Source: JAVBQL01 sp031549085 (lineage in GTDB: Bacteria; Spirochaetota; GWE2-31-10; MWDO01). Taken from it: 64,000 bases of DNA. The position numbers and the translations under genes were made by a program. Below the pieces are notes generated by a model that was given only the letters and a program-made list of their open reading frames with translations, searched no databases and had not been told where the DNA came from. Location: NCBI GenBank assembly GCA_031549085.1, contig JAVBQL010000019.1, positions 17,252 through 81,251 on the forward strand. The letters are read 5' to 3'. Positions 1 through 8,987 of the stretch are shown piece by piece (position 1 is the first letter of the stretch; each line of letters starts with the position of its first letter).

Positions 1-845
1 TTAGCTTGGAAATTTTCGGTAATTACTATATCAACATAGGGAACCACACTAGAAATAATCAAATCTGATACATCATTATTTCCCAATTCTTTCTTCGAAT
101 TATGAACTTTTTGATGAAAGCAAAATTCACTTAGTGCTATTGATGGAAATTGTTTTATTTCAAATTGATCAATTGATTCTAAAAGTTCTTTGGGAATATT
201 TTTAGAATTCTCTACATAATAATTTATAATATTCTCTTTTATTTTATCTTTTAAATAATATTCAAACATACCATCTGATACTTCTTTTTTCATTTTTTCA
301 TGTAATTTATCTTTATTATTGAAAATATCATCTGGTATTTTTATACCTAATAAACTTTCAAGACTATCATGATCATGCGTACTAATGATTGTCATAATTG
401 AATTATTAAGTTCATCTCTTTTGTTTTCTCCATGTTTAACAATACTAGGATACTTATTTTTTTCATTTGCAACAAGTTTTTTTATTTTTTCAATCTCAAA
501 AATTTTTTCAAATTTTTCTTTACCTTGAATACTAAAAAGAATAGGATCAACATCTTTATTTGTAATAAATCTCTCAATTTCTTGTTCTAATATTCCTTTT
601 TGGAATTTTGTAAGAAGAGATGGGAAATTATCTATAAAAATATTTTTGAATAATTCATATACCTTAGATGCTTTTTCTAATTCAAAAATAGTTTCTGGTG
701 TAATACAAAAAGCAATATAATTATTATCATCTAAAAAGCATTTTTCTAAAAAACATTTTCTTGTATCTATATTATTACATATTTCACTAATAATATTGGT
801 ATCAAGCAACATTAGCTTATAGTCATTATTATTGACTTTTATCAT
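1..845 (-). CDS. PIN-like domain protein, partial (3' end beyond window)
   Basis: An uninterrupted reverse-strand frame of 281 codons begins with ATG at 845-843, preceded by AGGAG about eight bases upstream, and runs off the left edge without a stop. The N-terminus has LMLLDTNIISE (Asp about residue 15) and the visible C-terminal part has NDVSDLIIS followed by VDIVITEN. An early strand-Asp-Thr-Asn and a late Asp before a VITxN strand fit the PIN nuclease fold, but here they are separated by about 230 residues, longer than in a toxin-type PIN. No antitoxin-like small gene lies upstream. Function (RNase or structural) is inferred only from these motifs. Confidence 0.6.
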   Translation of the reverse strand, partial: MIKVNNNDYKLMLLDTNIISEICNNIDTRKCFLEKCFLDDNNYIAFCITPETIFELEKASKVYELFKNIFIDNFPSLLTKFQKGILEQEIERFITNKDVDPILFSIQGKEKFEKIFEIEKIKKLVANEKNKYPSIVKHGENKRDELNNSIMTIISTHDHDSLESLLGIKIPDDIFNNKDKLHEKMKKEVSDGMFEYYLKDKIKENIINYYVENSKNIPKELLESIDQFEIKQFPSIALSEFCFHQKVHNSKKELGNNDVSDLIISSVVPYVDIVITENFQA

Positions 846-1015
846 AGCGTAGCTCCTAATATTACGAACTATATAACTTAATACCAAATTATACACTATT
901 TTTAAAGTTTTTGTTAAAAAATAGTAAAATACTCTATTTTCAAAACTTGCAGATTTCTATATTAATAATTTTTTATTACTTCCGAAAATATAAGGGTAAA
1001 GCTTAAGGAGAATAT

Positions 1016-1870
1016 ATGCTAAGAGGTATACACACTAGTGCATCAGGCATGGCAGCAATGCAATCGAGACTTGATATCGTATCAAACAACATAGCAAATG
1101 TTGATCTTGTTGGATACAAAAGAGATGTCGCTATATTTAAAGAATTTCCAAATATACAAATTAGACGCGGGCGAGATGATGGTTTGGTAAGCTTTCCGCT
1201 TGGAAGCTATGACAATATGCCATTTGTCGGCAAACTTGGTACAGGTGTTGAACTAAATGAATCATACACAATCTTTGAACAGGGCTCATTAAGAGAGACA
1301 CAAAATGATTTTGACCTAGCATTGAACGGCAAAGGCTTCATCACAGTTCAAACAGAGAAGGGTGAGAGATATACCAGAAACGCAGCTTTCTCTATCGACA
1401 AAGAGGGCTATCTTGTAACAAAAGATGGTTTTAAGGTAATAACTGACGAAGGAAACTCGATACAGATAAAAACCAACAACTTTACAATTGATAAAGAGGG
1501 ATATGTCTATCAGAACAGAGAGTATGCAGAACCAAAGGATAGACTTGTACAGAGAGAAGAGAACGAATGGAGTGACACTGAGGTTATTGGAAGATTAAAG
1601 ATTGTTAGATTCCCTCGTGAGAGAGAATTGAGAAGAGAGGGAAACTCATTCTATTATGAAGATGAGTTTACTGGCGCTCCATACTTGGCTGAAGGGGCTG
1701 AGAGACCAGAGGTTATGCAAGGATTCCTTGAGATGGCCAATGTAAACCCTGTTGTTGAAATGACTCAAATGATTGAGGTACAACGTGCTTATGAAGCAAA
1801 TCAAAAATCAATACAATCTCATGAGCAGATGGCTGGAAGAGTGATAAATGATGCTGGTGTTATAAGATAA
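1016..1870 (+). CDS. flgF: flagellar basal-body rod protein FlgF/FlhO type
   Basis: 284 residues. The N-terminus (SASGMAAMQSRLDIVSNNIA) is the flagellar rod/hook signature, and the C-terminus (MIEVQRAYEANQKSI) is the matching coiled-coil rod domain. The middle (GSLRETQNDFDLALNGKGF, YTRNAAFSIDKEGYLVTKDG) is the FlgE/F/G-like beta domain. Members of this family build the proximal or distal rod of the periplasmic flagellum. The length and the GYKRDVAIFKEFP segment resemble spirochaete FlgF/FlhO more than the 260-residue FlgG. ATG at 1016 follows AAGGAG at 1005-1010. No other flagellar gene is next to it on the right, so it is either the end of an operon or isolated. FlgG is the alternative name. 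Confidence 0.88.
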   Translation: MLRGIHTSASGMAAMQSRLDIVSNNIANVDLVGYKRDVAIFKEFPNIQIRRGRDDGLVSFPLGSYDNMPFVGKLGTGVELNESYTIFEQGSLRETQNDFDLALNGKGFITVQTEKGERYTRNAAFSIDKEGYLVTKDGFKVITDEGNSIQIKTNNFTIDKEGYVYQNREYAEPKDRLVQREENEWSDTEVIGRLKIVRFPRERELRREGNSFYYEDEFTGAPYLAEGAERPEVMQGFLEMANVNPVVEMTQMIEVQRAYEANQKSIQSHEQMAGRVINDAGVIR

Positions 1871-1890
1871 AAAAACTTTATAATATATAA

Positions 1891-1922
1891 AAGAGAAGAG
1901 TGTTTAGCTCTTCTCTTTTTTT
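1891..1922. terminator. bidirectional intrinsic terminator
   Basis: A 10-bp perfect stem (AAGAGAAGAG, 1891-1900, with CTCTTCTCTT, 1908-1917) has a 7-nt loop. It is flanked by T-runs on the right and A-runs on the left, and lies exactly between the convergent flgF and the lipoprotein gene ending at 1921. It can serve both. Confidence 0.85.
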
Positions 1923-2310
1923 ATCTTCTTTTTAGATTGATAACCTGCCTAAAAGAGACATTTCCATCTTCCACACTCCAATCATTATAGTAGCTTGTTC
2001 TTCTCTGAGTAACATAGTAATCTTTAGAAAAATAGATATCAAGCTTGTATAGATCTTCTGTGGTTTTTGAGTGTTTACCCGAAACCTCAAAGTAGCCATA
2101 CTTATCTGTATAGCTTGTACCACTATAAACAACCTTATCTGTTACATCATATATTGCATATTCAACGAGAACACTATAAATATAGTAGCCATATGTAGCA
2201 TCAATAAGGTTACCATTAAAAAAGTAGGTATTTTTATATGACTGGCTGCTTGTTGTGCACGAAAAAATTAAAAAAAATATAGGCAAAACTATAACTATTT
2301 TTCTCATCAT
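1921..2310 (-). CDS. hypothetical lipoprotein
   Basis: 129 residues with a short basic n-region (MMRKIV), a hydrophobic core and the lipobox-like FLIFSC (Cys 18), so it is probably exported and lipidated. The mature part is rich in Tyr, Ser and Thr, with alternating polar/hydrophobic stretches suggesting a small beta-sandwich (for example DKYGYFEVSGKHS), possibly a carboxypeptidase-regulatory/transthyretin-like fold. That is a weak inference. It is monocistronic, convergent with flgF and shares its terminator. I do not recognise a family. Confidence 0.6.
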   Translation of the reverse strand: MMRKIVIVLPIFFLIFSCTTSSQSYKNTYFFNGNLIDATYGYYIYSVLVEYAIYDVTDKVVYSGTSYTDKYGYFEVSGKHSKTTEDLYKLDIYFSKDYYVTQRRTSYYNDWSVEDGNVSFRQVINLKRR

Positions 2311-2557
2311 ATTCTCTCTATTTAAAAGATAACATAATATAAAAAATATTGAAAGGGCTATTAGCTAGATAATATATTTTATTTTTATACTATTAATGGC
2401 TCTAAATGATAAAATATGGCCTCTATATATGGAAGAAAGCAAGTAAGCTATACCTCTATATATTAAATTAAAAAAACAAAATATAATTGGACAATATCAA
2501 CTATTTTCTGTATATTACAGATTAAAATTATAATTCCTGCAATTTTAAGGAGATATC

Positions 2558-3283
2558 TTGTTAAAAAAGATCTTAAAAATAGTTTTAGTAATATTTATAA
2601 TTGCAATTTTAGTTGTTATTGTAAAGTTTAAATTATATGAAAAATTTAACTATGAAAATATATCAAGCATCAAACAGTTTTTTATAGACCTAAAATTTTT
2701 AGGCCCTGTTATAATAGTAGCCCTCTACATAGGCTTTAGTTTAGCCTGCCTTCCAACTATACAGTTTGCATTTGTTTCAGGCTATCTCTATGGAGCTGTT
2801 CAAGGTTCAATACTGGCTATGGTTGGAATGATTATAGGTATGAGTTCCGCTTTTTATGGAATTAGATACCTCTTTCGTGATGGGTTTCAGAAAAAATTTG
2901 GAGAGAACAAAATTGTAAAAGAGATAGATGGATATGCAAAAAAATATGGAGGAAGAGCTGTTCTTGTTTTGCGTACCTTCTCTGTTTTCCCCTATAACCT
3001 TCAAAATGTGGCCTATGGACTCTCATCTTTAAGTGGTTTTTCACATCTTTGGGCCTCTGCAATTGGTGTCATACCTATAACACTGTTTTATGTATGGTTT
3101 GGAAGCCTATTTAGCAGCAATACAATAACTATAAAAGAGATGGAGAGTATGTTTTCAAAGCTTGGCATAGTTATTGCGATATTAACAGCAGCAATGGTTA
3201 CAACTATTATTATAAGAACAAAACTAAGTAAGAAGAAAAGAGAGGAAGAAGCAATAGAGGTTAAAGAGGAGGAGAAACAATAA
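2558..3283 (+). CDS. TVP38/TMEM64 (VTT/DedA-like) membrane protein
   Basis: 241 residues with about six hydrophobic segments. The central part has the VTT-domain pattern: LPTIQFAFVSGYLYG, then GMIIGMSSAFYGIRYLFR, and later FPYNLQNVAYGLS and GVIPITLFYVWFG. The C-terminus is a highly charged cytoplasmic tail (KKKREEEAIEVKEEEKQ). Proteins of this family are inner-membrane proteins thought to move or scramble lipids or small molecules; the substrate here is unknown. The start is TTG at 2558, chosen because AAGGAG lies at 2547-2552 and no ATG precedes the first membrane segment. It is followed 56 bases later by a flavodoxin gene on the same strand. Confidence 0.85.
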   Translation: MLKKILKIVLVIFIIAILVVIVKFKLYEKFNYENISSIKQFFIDLKFLGPVIIVALYIGFSLACLPTIQFAFVSGYLYGAVQGSILAMVGMIIGMSSAFYGIRYLFRDGFQKKFGENKIVKEIDGYAKKYGGRAVLVLRTFSVFPYNLQNVAYGLSSLSGFSHLWASAIGVIPITLFYVWFGSLFSSNTITIKEMESMFSKLGIVIAILTAAMVTTIIIRTKLSKKKREEEAIEVKEEEKQ

Positions 3284-3339
3284 TCTACCTTAATAAAATT
3301 AATATAGCTTTTTATATATAATTATTAGGAGTACTAATC

Positions 3340-3864
3340 ATGAAAAAATCAGCAGTAATTTACAAGTCAAATTATGGAAGCAGTGAGAAATATGCAAAAT
3401 GGATTGCAGAGGAGACTGGTTCAGATCTTTTTAAATTAAAAGATATAAAGATAGATAATTTAAAAGATTATGATACTATATGTTTTTGTGGTGGGGTTTA
3501 TGCTTCTGCTATAGACGGCTTCTCAAAAATTAAGAAAGACTTCAAAAAAATATCTGATAAAAAAATAGTTGTCGCTGCTGTTGGGGCTGCTCCAAATAGC
3601 AATGCTACAAAAAAGAGCCTAAAGAAAGCAAACTTCACAGATGAAATTGCAGATAAGGTCCATTTTTTCGTCCTTAGGGGCGGATTTAACTATGAAAAAA
3701 TGAATCCTATTCATAAATTGATTATGTTTATTTTGGTAAATTCTGTAAAATCAAAGAAAAACCTTAATGAAATGCAAAAGGGAATAGTTGCCTCATATGG
3801 TAAAGTTATAGATTTTTCAAATAGAGATGATATAAAACCAATAGTTGAGCTAATTAAGAGCTAG
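3340..3864 (+). CDS. flavodoxin-domain protein (HemG-like)
   Basis: 174 residues. The N-terminal strand and FMN phosphate-binding loop are YKSNYGSSEKYAKWIAEE, equivalent to the T/S-x-T/S-G-x-T loop of flavodoxins. CFCGGVYASAIDGF and VVAAVGAAP follow as the second and third FMN-contacting loops. Length and layout match the flavodoxin_5 / protoporphyrinogen-oxidase HemG group, but no other haem-synthesis gene is nearby, so a general FMN electron-transfer or quinone-linked role is as likely. ATG at 3340 follows AGGAG at 3328-3332. Confidence 0.75.
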   Translation: MKKSAVIYKSNYGSSEKYAKWIAEETGSDLFKLKDIKIDNLKDYDTICFCGGVYASAIDGFSKIKKDFKKISDKKIVVAAVGAAPNSNATKKSLKKANFTDEIADKVHFFVLRGGFNYEKMNPIHKLIMFILVNSVKSKKNLNEMQKGIVASYGKVIDFSNRDDIKPIVELIKS

Positions 3865-3941
3865 GTCAAAAAAATACTATAATTTTAGTTTATAGTAGCA
3901 ACTTGATTATAAATTAAAATTACACAATCAATAGCCTAAGC

Positions 3942-4514
3942 TTATATATATCTTATAAGCTTGCTATTATGTTTTATCTTATTATATCTTTCCATTCCAA
4001 TAACAGAGATATTTGTACTTATCTCAAAAATCTCTTCACTTAATTCACTCTTTTTGTATATATTATCCAAAAATCTAACAAAAAGATCAAAGTTGTCAAT
4101 ATCATCTGTATCCAAGAGACAAAATGTGTTATCGGCTATTTTTATAGCCCCTATTTTAAGCAGGAACTCTTCAACCCTATTTTTTGTCTCGCCATCAAGA
4201 ATATCATGAGTTATATAGTATTTTCTGGCGTTTCTATCTTTTTGGTTTTTTGATAGAGAGAATCTTGTTATAATTTGATTCCCATCTTCAGTAAATCTAG
4301 AATGAGAGAGCTCTCTGTTCTCATCAATACTAATTATTACTGGAGATGTTTTAGAAAACTTAGTGATCTCTTTTAATATCTCTAAGAGTTCCTCATATTC
4401 ACAATCAACACAGCATATGGTTTTTGATACAATAGTTGTATCAAGATTATCAAAAATAGATTTTATCCTTTCGCTGCCATCATCAATATTATATGCTATA
4501 TAATATCTGTTCAA
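3942..4514 (-). CDS. unknown protein with two tandem Cas2-like (ferredoxin-like) repeats
   Basis: 190 residues, no signal peptide. Two halves start alike: RYYIAYNIDDGSERIKSIF (residue 3) and KYYITHDILDGETKNRVEEF (residue 98). Each continues with a helix, a strand with hydrophobic/polar alternation (TTIVSKTICCVD; AIKIADNTFCLLD) and a second helix plus strand ending near residues 65 and 172. This beta-alpha-beta-beta-alpha-beta pattern, with an acidic residue right after strand 1, is that of Cas2/VapD/SinR-like proteins. It is 58 kb from the CRISPR adaptation genes and stands alone. No function is claimed; the fold assignment is inference from pattern only. Confidence 0.45.
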   Translation of the reverse strand: MNRYYIAYNIDDGSERIKSIFDNLDTTIVSKTICCVDCEYEELLEILKEITKFSKTSPVIISIDENRELSHSRFTEDGNQIITRFSLSKNQKDRNARKYYITHDILDGETKNRVEEFLLKIGAIKIADNTFCLLDTDDIDNFDLFVRFLDNIYKKSELSEEIFEISTNISVIGMERYNKIKHNSKLIRYI

Positions 4515-4553
4515 AATGGGCCTCCCTAAAAAAAATCTAAAACTTTTTTGATA

Positions 4554-6974
4554 TTACTTTTTTTTAAAAATAGAACTCACCTTATCTGAAACTAAAATAG
4601 CTGAAGGCAATATAAATAGTGCCGCAAAAACACAATTAAACATAGAGATCGATATCAAAAGTCCAAAAAATAGAATTGGCTTAAAGGATGACAAAACAAA
4701 AACCATAAAGCCACAAATTAACGAGACCGCAGTAAAGACCATAGGCCGGCTTGCAAACGCCAGTGTCTGATCGACCGCCTCCCTTACTGGTATTCCAGTT
4801 TTTAGAATTCTTCTATAGTTCAAAAGGAAGTGGAGAGAACCATCTATACCAGTACCCACAGCAATTGCTCCAATCATAACAGTTCCGGGATCTAGAGAGA
4901 TTCCAAAAATTGACATTATGGAAAAGTTCATTAGAACACCATAGATTAGAGGAATTATTGCAATAAGTGAGTAGAAGAGAGACCTAAATAGTATTAATAC
5001 AACTAAAACAACAAGTATAACACTTGATATTATATTTATTATCTGATCTGAAACAAGATACCTTGATATACTTGCAAGCAGAAGCAGTTCGCCCCATACT
5101 TCGACTGTAAATCTACCATCTTCTGCAGCTATTTTTGAGAGATCATTGTACATAATGCGTGTCAATTCGAGAAGCTCCTGCTCACTTATCATATAGTTCA
5201 TCTTTTTGTTATCACTTACTGTACGAACCTGAAAATTTATCGCAGTAAAATCGTTGTTCATTATACCTTTTACACCATCATCTTTAGAAGCCAACAAAAA
5301 TGTGAAAAAAGTATTTAATATTCTATCGCTCTCCGGTATATCAAGAGTTCCATACATTGTCTCATTCAAATCTTCTGCTAATGTAACAGGGGATAGATTC
5401 CAGCCAAGCATTGTATATCCATCGATCACAACATTTCTATCTATATAGTCTTGTACTTTTTTAGCAGCAAGCAGTCCCTCTCTAGTTTTAAAGAAGTTTC
5501 TCTTATTATCTTTAGAGCGAACAGCGATATTAAAACTTGTTGACCCTTTAAAATTTCTCTGTAAAAAGATTATTCCCTGTTTTATCTTATCACCATCTTT
5601 AAAGAAGGCAGAGACATCTGTTTCAACTTTTATATTTGGAATAACAAAGAAAGCAACCACCATAATTACAAAAAGAAGTGATATCCAAAAATATCTAAGC
5701 GGATAGACAAAAGAATTTAGCTTTGCTAACATTTTAGCAAAGACATCACTTTTTAGATGCTCAATTTTATTCTCTTTTGGAATGTAGGTAAAAAATAGTA
5801 TTTTTGGCAGTAAGAAAAATGTCAAAAAGAGTGTGAAAAAGATACTAACTATAACTATAATACCAAATTCTTTGATAACACCAATGCTAACCGTGAAAAA
5901 AGAGGCAAAACCGACAATCGTTGTAAGTGCTGCCATAAAAATTGTTGGAAAAATATGTTTGGCAGCAGAATTTATTAAATCCCGCTTATCTCTTATTGTT
6001 CCCGAGAGGTTATAGTATGAGTTCATATAGTGGAGCGTATAGGAGCTTCCAATCGTCAATATTATAGGAGGAATTAGAATACTTACAATATTCATCTTAA
6101 TGCGAAGCCACCCCAGAAGCCCCATTGTCCAAACAAGACTCATAAGCATAGCAATCATAGGAAGAATAACACCACGTTTTGTACCAAAACTTAGGTATAG
6201 TATAATAATCATTAAAATAATGGCTGGTCCTATAAGTATTGTCATATCACGCAGCATATAGTTTTTTGTTTTTGCTTCATATGCTGGCACACCTGCAAAT
6301 AGGACAGGAAAATCGTTATCATACTTTTTTAGAACTTTCTCTACTTCGTTAGAAAAATCTGTTCTGTTTATTGGGGCAATTCCAAATTTGCGATCAAATA
6401 TTTTCTCTAAAAATTTCACAAAAAAGTTTGGATTCTCAATCTCTTTCCCAACCATCGCATCAAAATTAATTCTTACAACAATCCCTGCAGTATTATAATC
6501 ATAAGAGATAACAGAACCAATTAGATATCTATTGGATTTTAATGTATTTTTAAACTTCTCAATCTCTTCTGCAGTTTTTGGATAGTCATTAGGATTATTT
6601 CTAACAATCTGAAAGGTTTCACCAATTTTTTTGAAAGAGGTTGCATTAAATGGATGGAGTGTAGACTTTACTACATAGAGGTTGTCAAGTTCATGACAGA
6701 GCTGCCACAATTTTTCAATTTTTCCCTCTCTAAATGGGTTATCTGATACAGTAATAAAGAGCATTTGATCTGATGGAAATTCTTTATTTAGTCTTGCAAT
6801 CTTCTCTCTCTCTGCGTTAGTTTCTGCATTCTCAGGTAAGAGAACTGTAACATCATTAAGTATATCCAGATTAAAAAAACCAAGAGATAAGACAACAGTT
6901 ACTATCCCAATTATAACAAAAAATATTATAGAATATACCTTGTTTTTTGGTAAAAAAATTCTATCGAAACTCAT
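4554..6974 (-). CDS. MMPL/RND-family exporter
   Basis: 806 residues built as two homologous halves: one membrane segment, a large periplasmic loop of about 200 residues and five further segments, repeated. Each half has the typical RND/MMPL TM block (KHIFPTIFMAALTTIVGFAS in the first, RPMVFTAVSLICGFMVFVLS in the second) and a Gly/Asp-rich TM4 (PGTVMIGAIAVGTGIDGSLH). This corresponds to the predicted RND exporters (HpnN/MmpL-like) that move lipids or hydrophobic compounds across the inner membrane using the proton gradient. There is no adaptor or outer-membrane channel gene next to it. The downstream DUF192 protein is separately encoded on the same strand upstream. Confidence 0.88.
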   Translation of the reverse strand: MSFDRIFLPKNKVYSIIFFVIIGIVTVVLSLGFFNLDILNDVTVLLPENAETNAEREKIARLNKEFPSDQMLFITVSDNPFREGKIEKLWQLCHELDNLYVVKSTLHPFNATSFKKIGETFQIVRNNPNDYPKTAEEIEKFKNTLKSNRYLIGSVISYDYNTAGIVVRINFDAMVGKEIENPNFFVKFLEKIFDRKFGIAPINRTDFSNEVEKVLKKYDNDFPVLFAGVPAYEAKTKNYMLRDMTILIGPAIILMIIILYLSFGTKRGVILPMIAMLMSLVWTMGLLGWLRIKMNIVSILIPPIILTIGSSYTLHYMNSYYNLSGTIRDKRDLINSAAKHIFPTIFMAALTTIVGFASFFTVSIGVIKEFGIIVIVSIFFTLFLTFFLLPKILFFTYIPKENKIEHLKSDVFAKMLAKLNSFVYPLRYFWISLLFVIMVVAFFVIPNIKVETDVSAFFKDGDKIKQGIIFLQRNFKGSTSFNIAVRSKDNKRNFFKTREGLLAAKKVQDYIDRNVVIDGYTMLGWNLSPVTLAEDLNETMYGTLDIPESDRILNTFFTFLLASKDDGVKGIMNNDFTAINFQVRTVSDNKKMNYMISEQELLELTRIMYNDLSKIAAEDGRFTVEVWGELLLLASISRYLVSDQIINIISSVILVVLVVLILFRSLFYSLIAIIPLIYGVLMNFSIMSIFGISLDPGTVMIGAIAVGTGIDGSLHFLLNYRRILKTGIPVREAVDQTLAFASRPMVFTAVSLICGFMVFVLSSFKPILFFGLLISISMFNCVFAALFILPSAILVSDKVSSIFKKK

Positions 6975-7032
6975 TATTACTCCTACTTTTTTAAGAACAT
7001 TTTTCTTAAAAAATTATAACATAAAAATAATC

Positions 7033-7473
7033 CTATTCTATATATGGAATAGCTGAGACAATATCAAGCTTGTCTCCAACTTTTATTCCAACCCTCTCAA
7101 AAAATCCGCGATTAACCTCTAGTACATACATAGCTGGCTTTATCGAATCAATGTTGGTCTCATCTAAAGGTTCTCCGTTTTCGATGTTGATTATCTCAAA
7201 ACTTTTATTAATAAAGGCAATTGAGAGTGGTACATATGTATTCTTCATATAAAATGACATATACTCTTCATATTTATAGATAAAAAACATTCCGCTATCT
7301 TTGTTAAGCTTTTTTCTATACATAAGTCCCCTCATTCTCGCCTCGCGGGTTGCAGCAACTTCAAACTTATAAGTTTTCTCATTAATCATAATACTTATAG
7401 TTGGAGAGTTGCTCCCCGAACAAGATAGAGAAGAGAAGATAATTACTAAAATCAAAAACAATTTTTTATTCAT
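7033..7473 (-). CDS. DUF192 lipoprotein
   Basis: 146 residues. The signal peptide ends in a lipobox (SSLSC, Cys 18). The DUF192 core follows: EVAATREARMRGLMYRKKL, then SFYMKNTYVPLSIAFI, and VLEVNRGFFERVGIKVGD near the C-terminus. DUF192 proteins are small beta-rich envelope proteins of unproven role. It lies 58 bases upstream of the MMPL exporter gene and directly downstream of pgi, all on the same strand with short gaps, so co-transcription is possible. Confidence 0.85.
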   Translation of the reverse strand: MNKKLFLILVIIFSSLSCSGSNSPTISIMINEKTYKFEVAATREARMRGLMYRKKLNKDSGMFFIYKYEEYMSFYMKNTYVPLSIAFINKSFEIINIENGEPLDETNIDSIKPAMYVLEVNRGFFERVGIKVGDKLDIVSAIPYIE

Positions 7474-7499
7474 AAATTAACTTAAACAATATAAAAATA

Positions 7500-8885
7500 T
7501 TAAATAGTCTTTTTCCCAGAAGGAAGGCTATTCATTTTGCTGTCTATATCCAGTTTTGCCTGCTCACTTCCAACTTTGCCAAGTAGAGCAAACATATTTT
7601 TCTTATAAGCTTCAACTCCGGGTTGATCAAATGGATTAACTCCAAGAAGATAGCCAGATACTCCACACCCCTGCTCAAATATATAGATAAGCTGTCCCAA
7701 ATAATATTCATTTAAAGTTGGAATATTAAATATAAGATTTGGAACTTTACCCTCATAGTGAGCAATTAATGTTCCAAGCTCTGCCCTCTTATTTATCTCT
7801 GAATATGATCTATTTGCAAGATACTCCAATCCATCAAGATCATCTTTATCAGAGGCAACTTTTAAAGTGGAGAGAGGCTCATCTATATTCAAGATTGTCT
7901 CAAATATTATTCTCTGCCCATCTTGTATCCATTGTCCCATAGAGTGAAGATCTGTTGTAAAATCACATGATGCAACAAAGAGTCCCTTTCCATCTTTTCC
8001 CTCGCTCTCACCATAGAGCTGCTTCCACCACTCACTAAAGAAGTGCAGTTCTGGGTCATAGTTTACAAGCATCTCTATATTATAGCCAGATTTTAATAGC
8101 AGGTTACGAATAGTGGCATACATCAATGCAGGATTTTTTTCAAGGCTCTCTTCACTTCCCATAGCAATGGCACTTATCGCTCCATCTAAAAGCTTAGTGA
8201 TATCAAGTCCAAGTGCAGCAATAGGCAAGAGTCCAACAGGTGTCAAAACAGAAAATCTTCCGCCAACATCATCGGGGATATCAAATGTTTGATACCCTTC
8301 ATTCGTAGCCATAGTCTTTAGTGCACCCTTTTTTGAGTCTGTCGTTGCAATGATTCTCTCTTTTGCCCCAATTTTACCATACTTCTTTTCCATCTTCTGT
8401 TTTATATTACGGAATGCAATACCAGGTTCTGTAGTTGTTCCAGACTTTGAAATGACATTTACATAGACAGATTCTGCTCTCCCAATCTCTTCTAATATAG
8501 CTTCAAGATAGCTTCCGCTTATATTATTTCCAGCGAAATATATTTTTGGTCCCTTTCTCTCACTATTAGGAAGACTATTATAAAAATGCGGCAAAAGTGC
8601 CTCAATAACAGCCTTCGCTCCAAGATAGCTTCCGCCAATACCAACACAAACAAGCAAGTCTGCATTCTTATTTATATTCTTAGCAACTTCAATGATCTTA
8701 TTAAATTCTTCACTCTCTTTTATTGTCTGCGGTAAATTTCTCCAGCCAATAAAATCATTCCCTGCTCCATTTCCATCTTTTAACATTTTGAAAGCTTTTA
8801 AAGCCTCACCTTTATAAGCAGCGATTTTATCATCATCAATAAAAGGATATACATAAGAGTAATCAAGTGTTATTTTTTTGTCCAT
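7500..8885 (-). CDS. pgi: glucose-6-phosphate isomerase
   Basis: 461 residues, the compact bacterial form. It interconverts glucose-6-phosphate and fructose-6-phosphate in glycolysis. Recognisable are the sugar-phosphate-binding loops (GIGGSYLGAKAV, VISKSGTTTEPGIAFR), the signature DVGGRFSVLTPVGLLPIA, the catalytic Glu region YGESEGKDGKG, the His region DLHSMGQWIQDG and the C-terminal lysine in GVEAYKKNMFALLG. Nothing appears to be missing. ATG at 8885 is preceded by an AGG-containing site (TTGGAGGTAG on the coding strand). Confidence 0.96.
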   Translation of the reverse strand: MDKKITLDYSYVYPFIDDDKIAAYKGEALKAFKMLKDGNGAGNDFIGWRNLPQTIKESEEFNKIIEVAKNINKNADLLVCVGIGGSYLGAKAVIEALLPHFYNSLPNSERKGPKIYFAGNNISGSYLEAILEEIGRAESVYVNVISKSGTTTEPGIAFRNIKQKMEKKYGKIGAKERIIATTDSKKGALKTMATNEGYQTFDIPDDVGGRFSVLTPVGLLPIAALGLDITKLLDGAISAIAMGSEESLEKNPALMYATIRNLLLKSGYNIEMLVNYDPELHFFSEWWKQLYGESEGKDGKGLFVASCDFTTDLHSMGQWIQDGQRIIFETILNIDEPLSTLKVASDKDDLDGLEYLANRSYSEINKRAELGTLIAHYEGKVPNLIFNIPTLNEYYLGQLIYIFEQGCGVSGYLLGVNPFDQPGVEAYKKNMFALLGKVGSEQAKLDIDSKMNSLPSGKKTI

Positions 8886-8915
8886 TTTAAAAAACTACCT
8901 CCAACAAAAACAAAT

Positions 8916-8957
8916 AAAAACCGGTAGAAATAGTTTAATAAAAAAACTATCTCTACC
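8916..8957 (-). terminator. intrinsic terminator of the SPFH gene
   Basis: On the minus strand a 14-bp stem with one mismatch (GGTAGAGATAGTTT / AAACTATTTCTACC) is followed by GGTTTTTATTT. It lies between the stop of the SPFH gene (8988) and the pgi start, and thus separates the two. Confidence 0.75.
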
Positions 8958-8987
8958 TTAAAAAAAAGTCTATAATCTAAATTTAGT

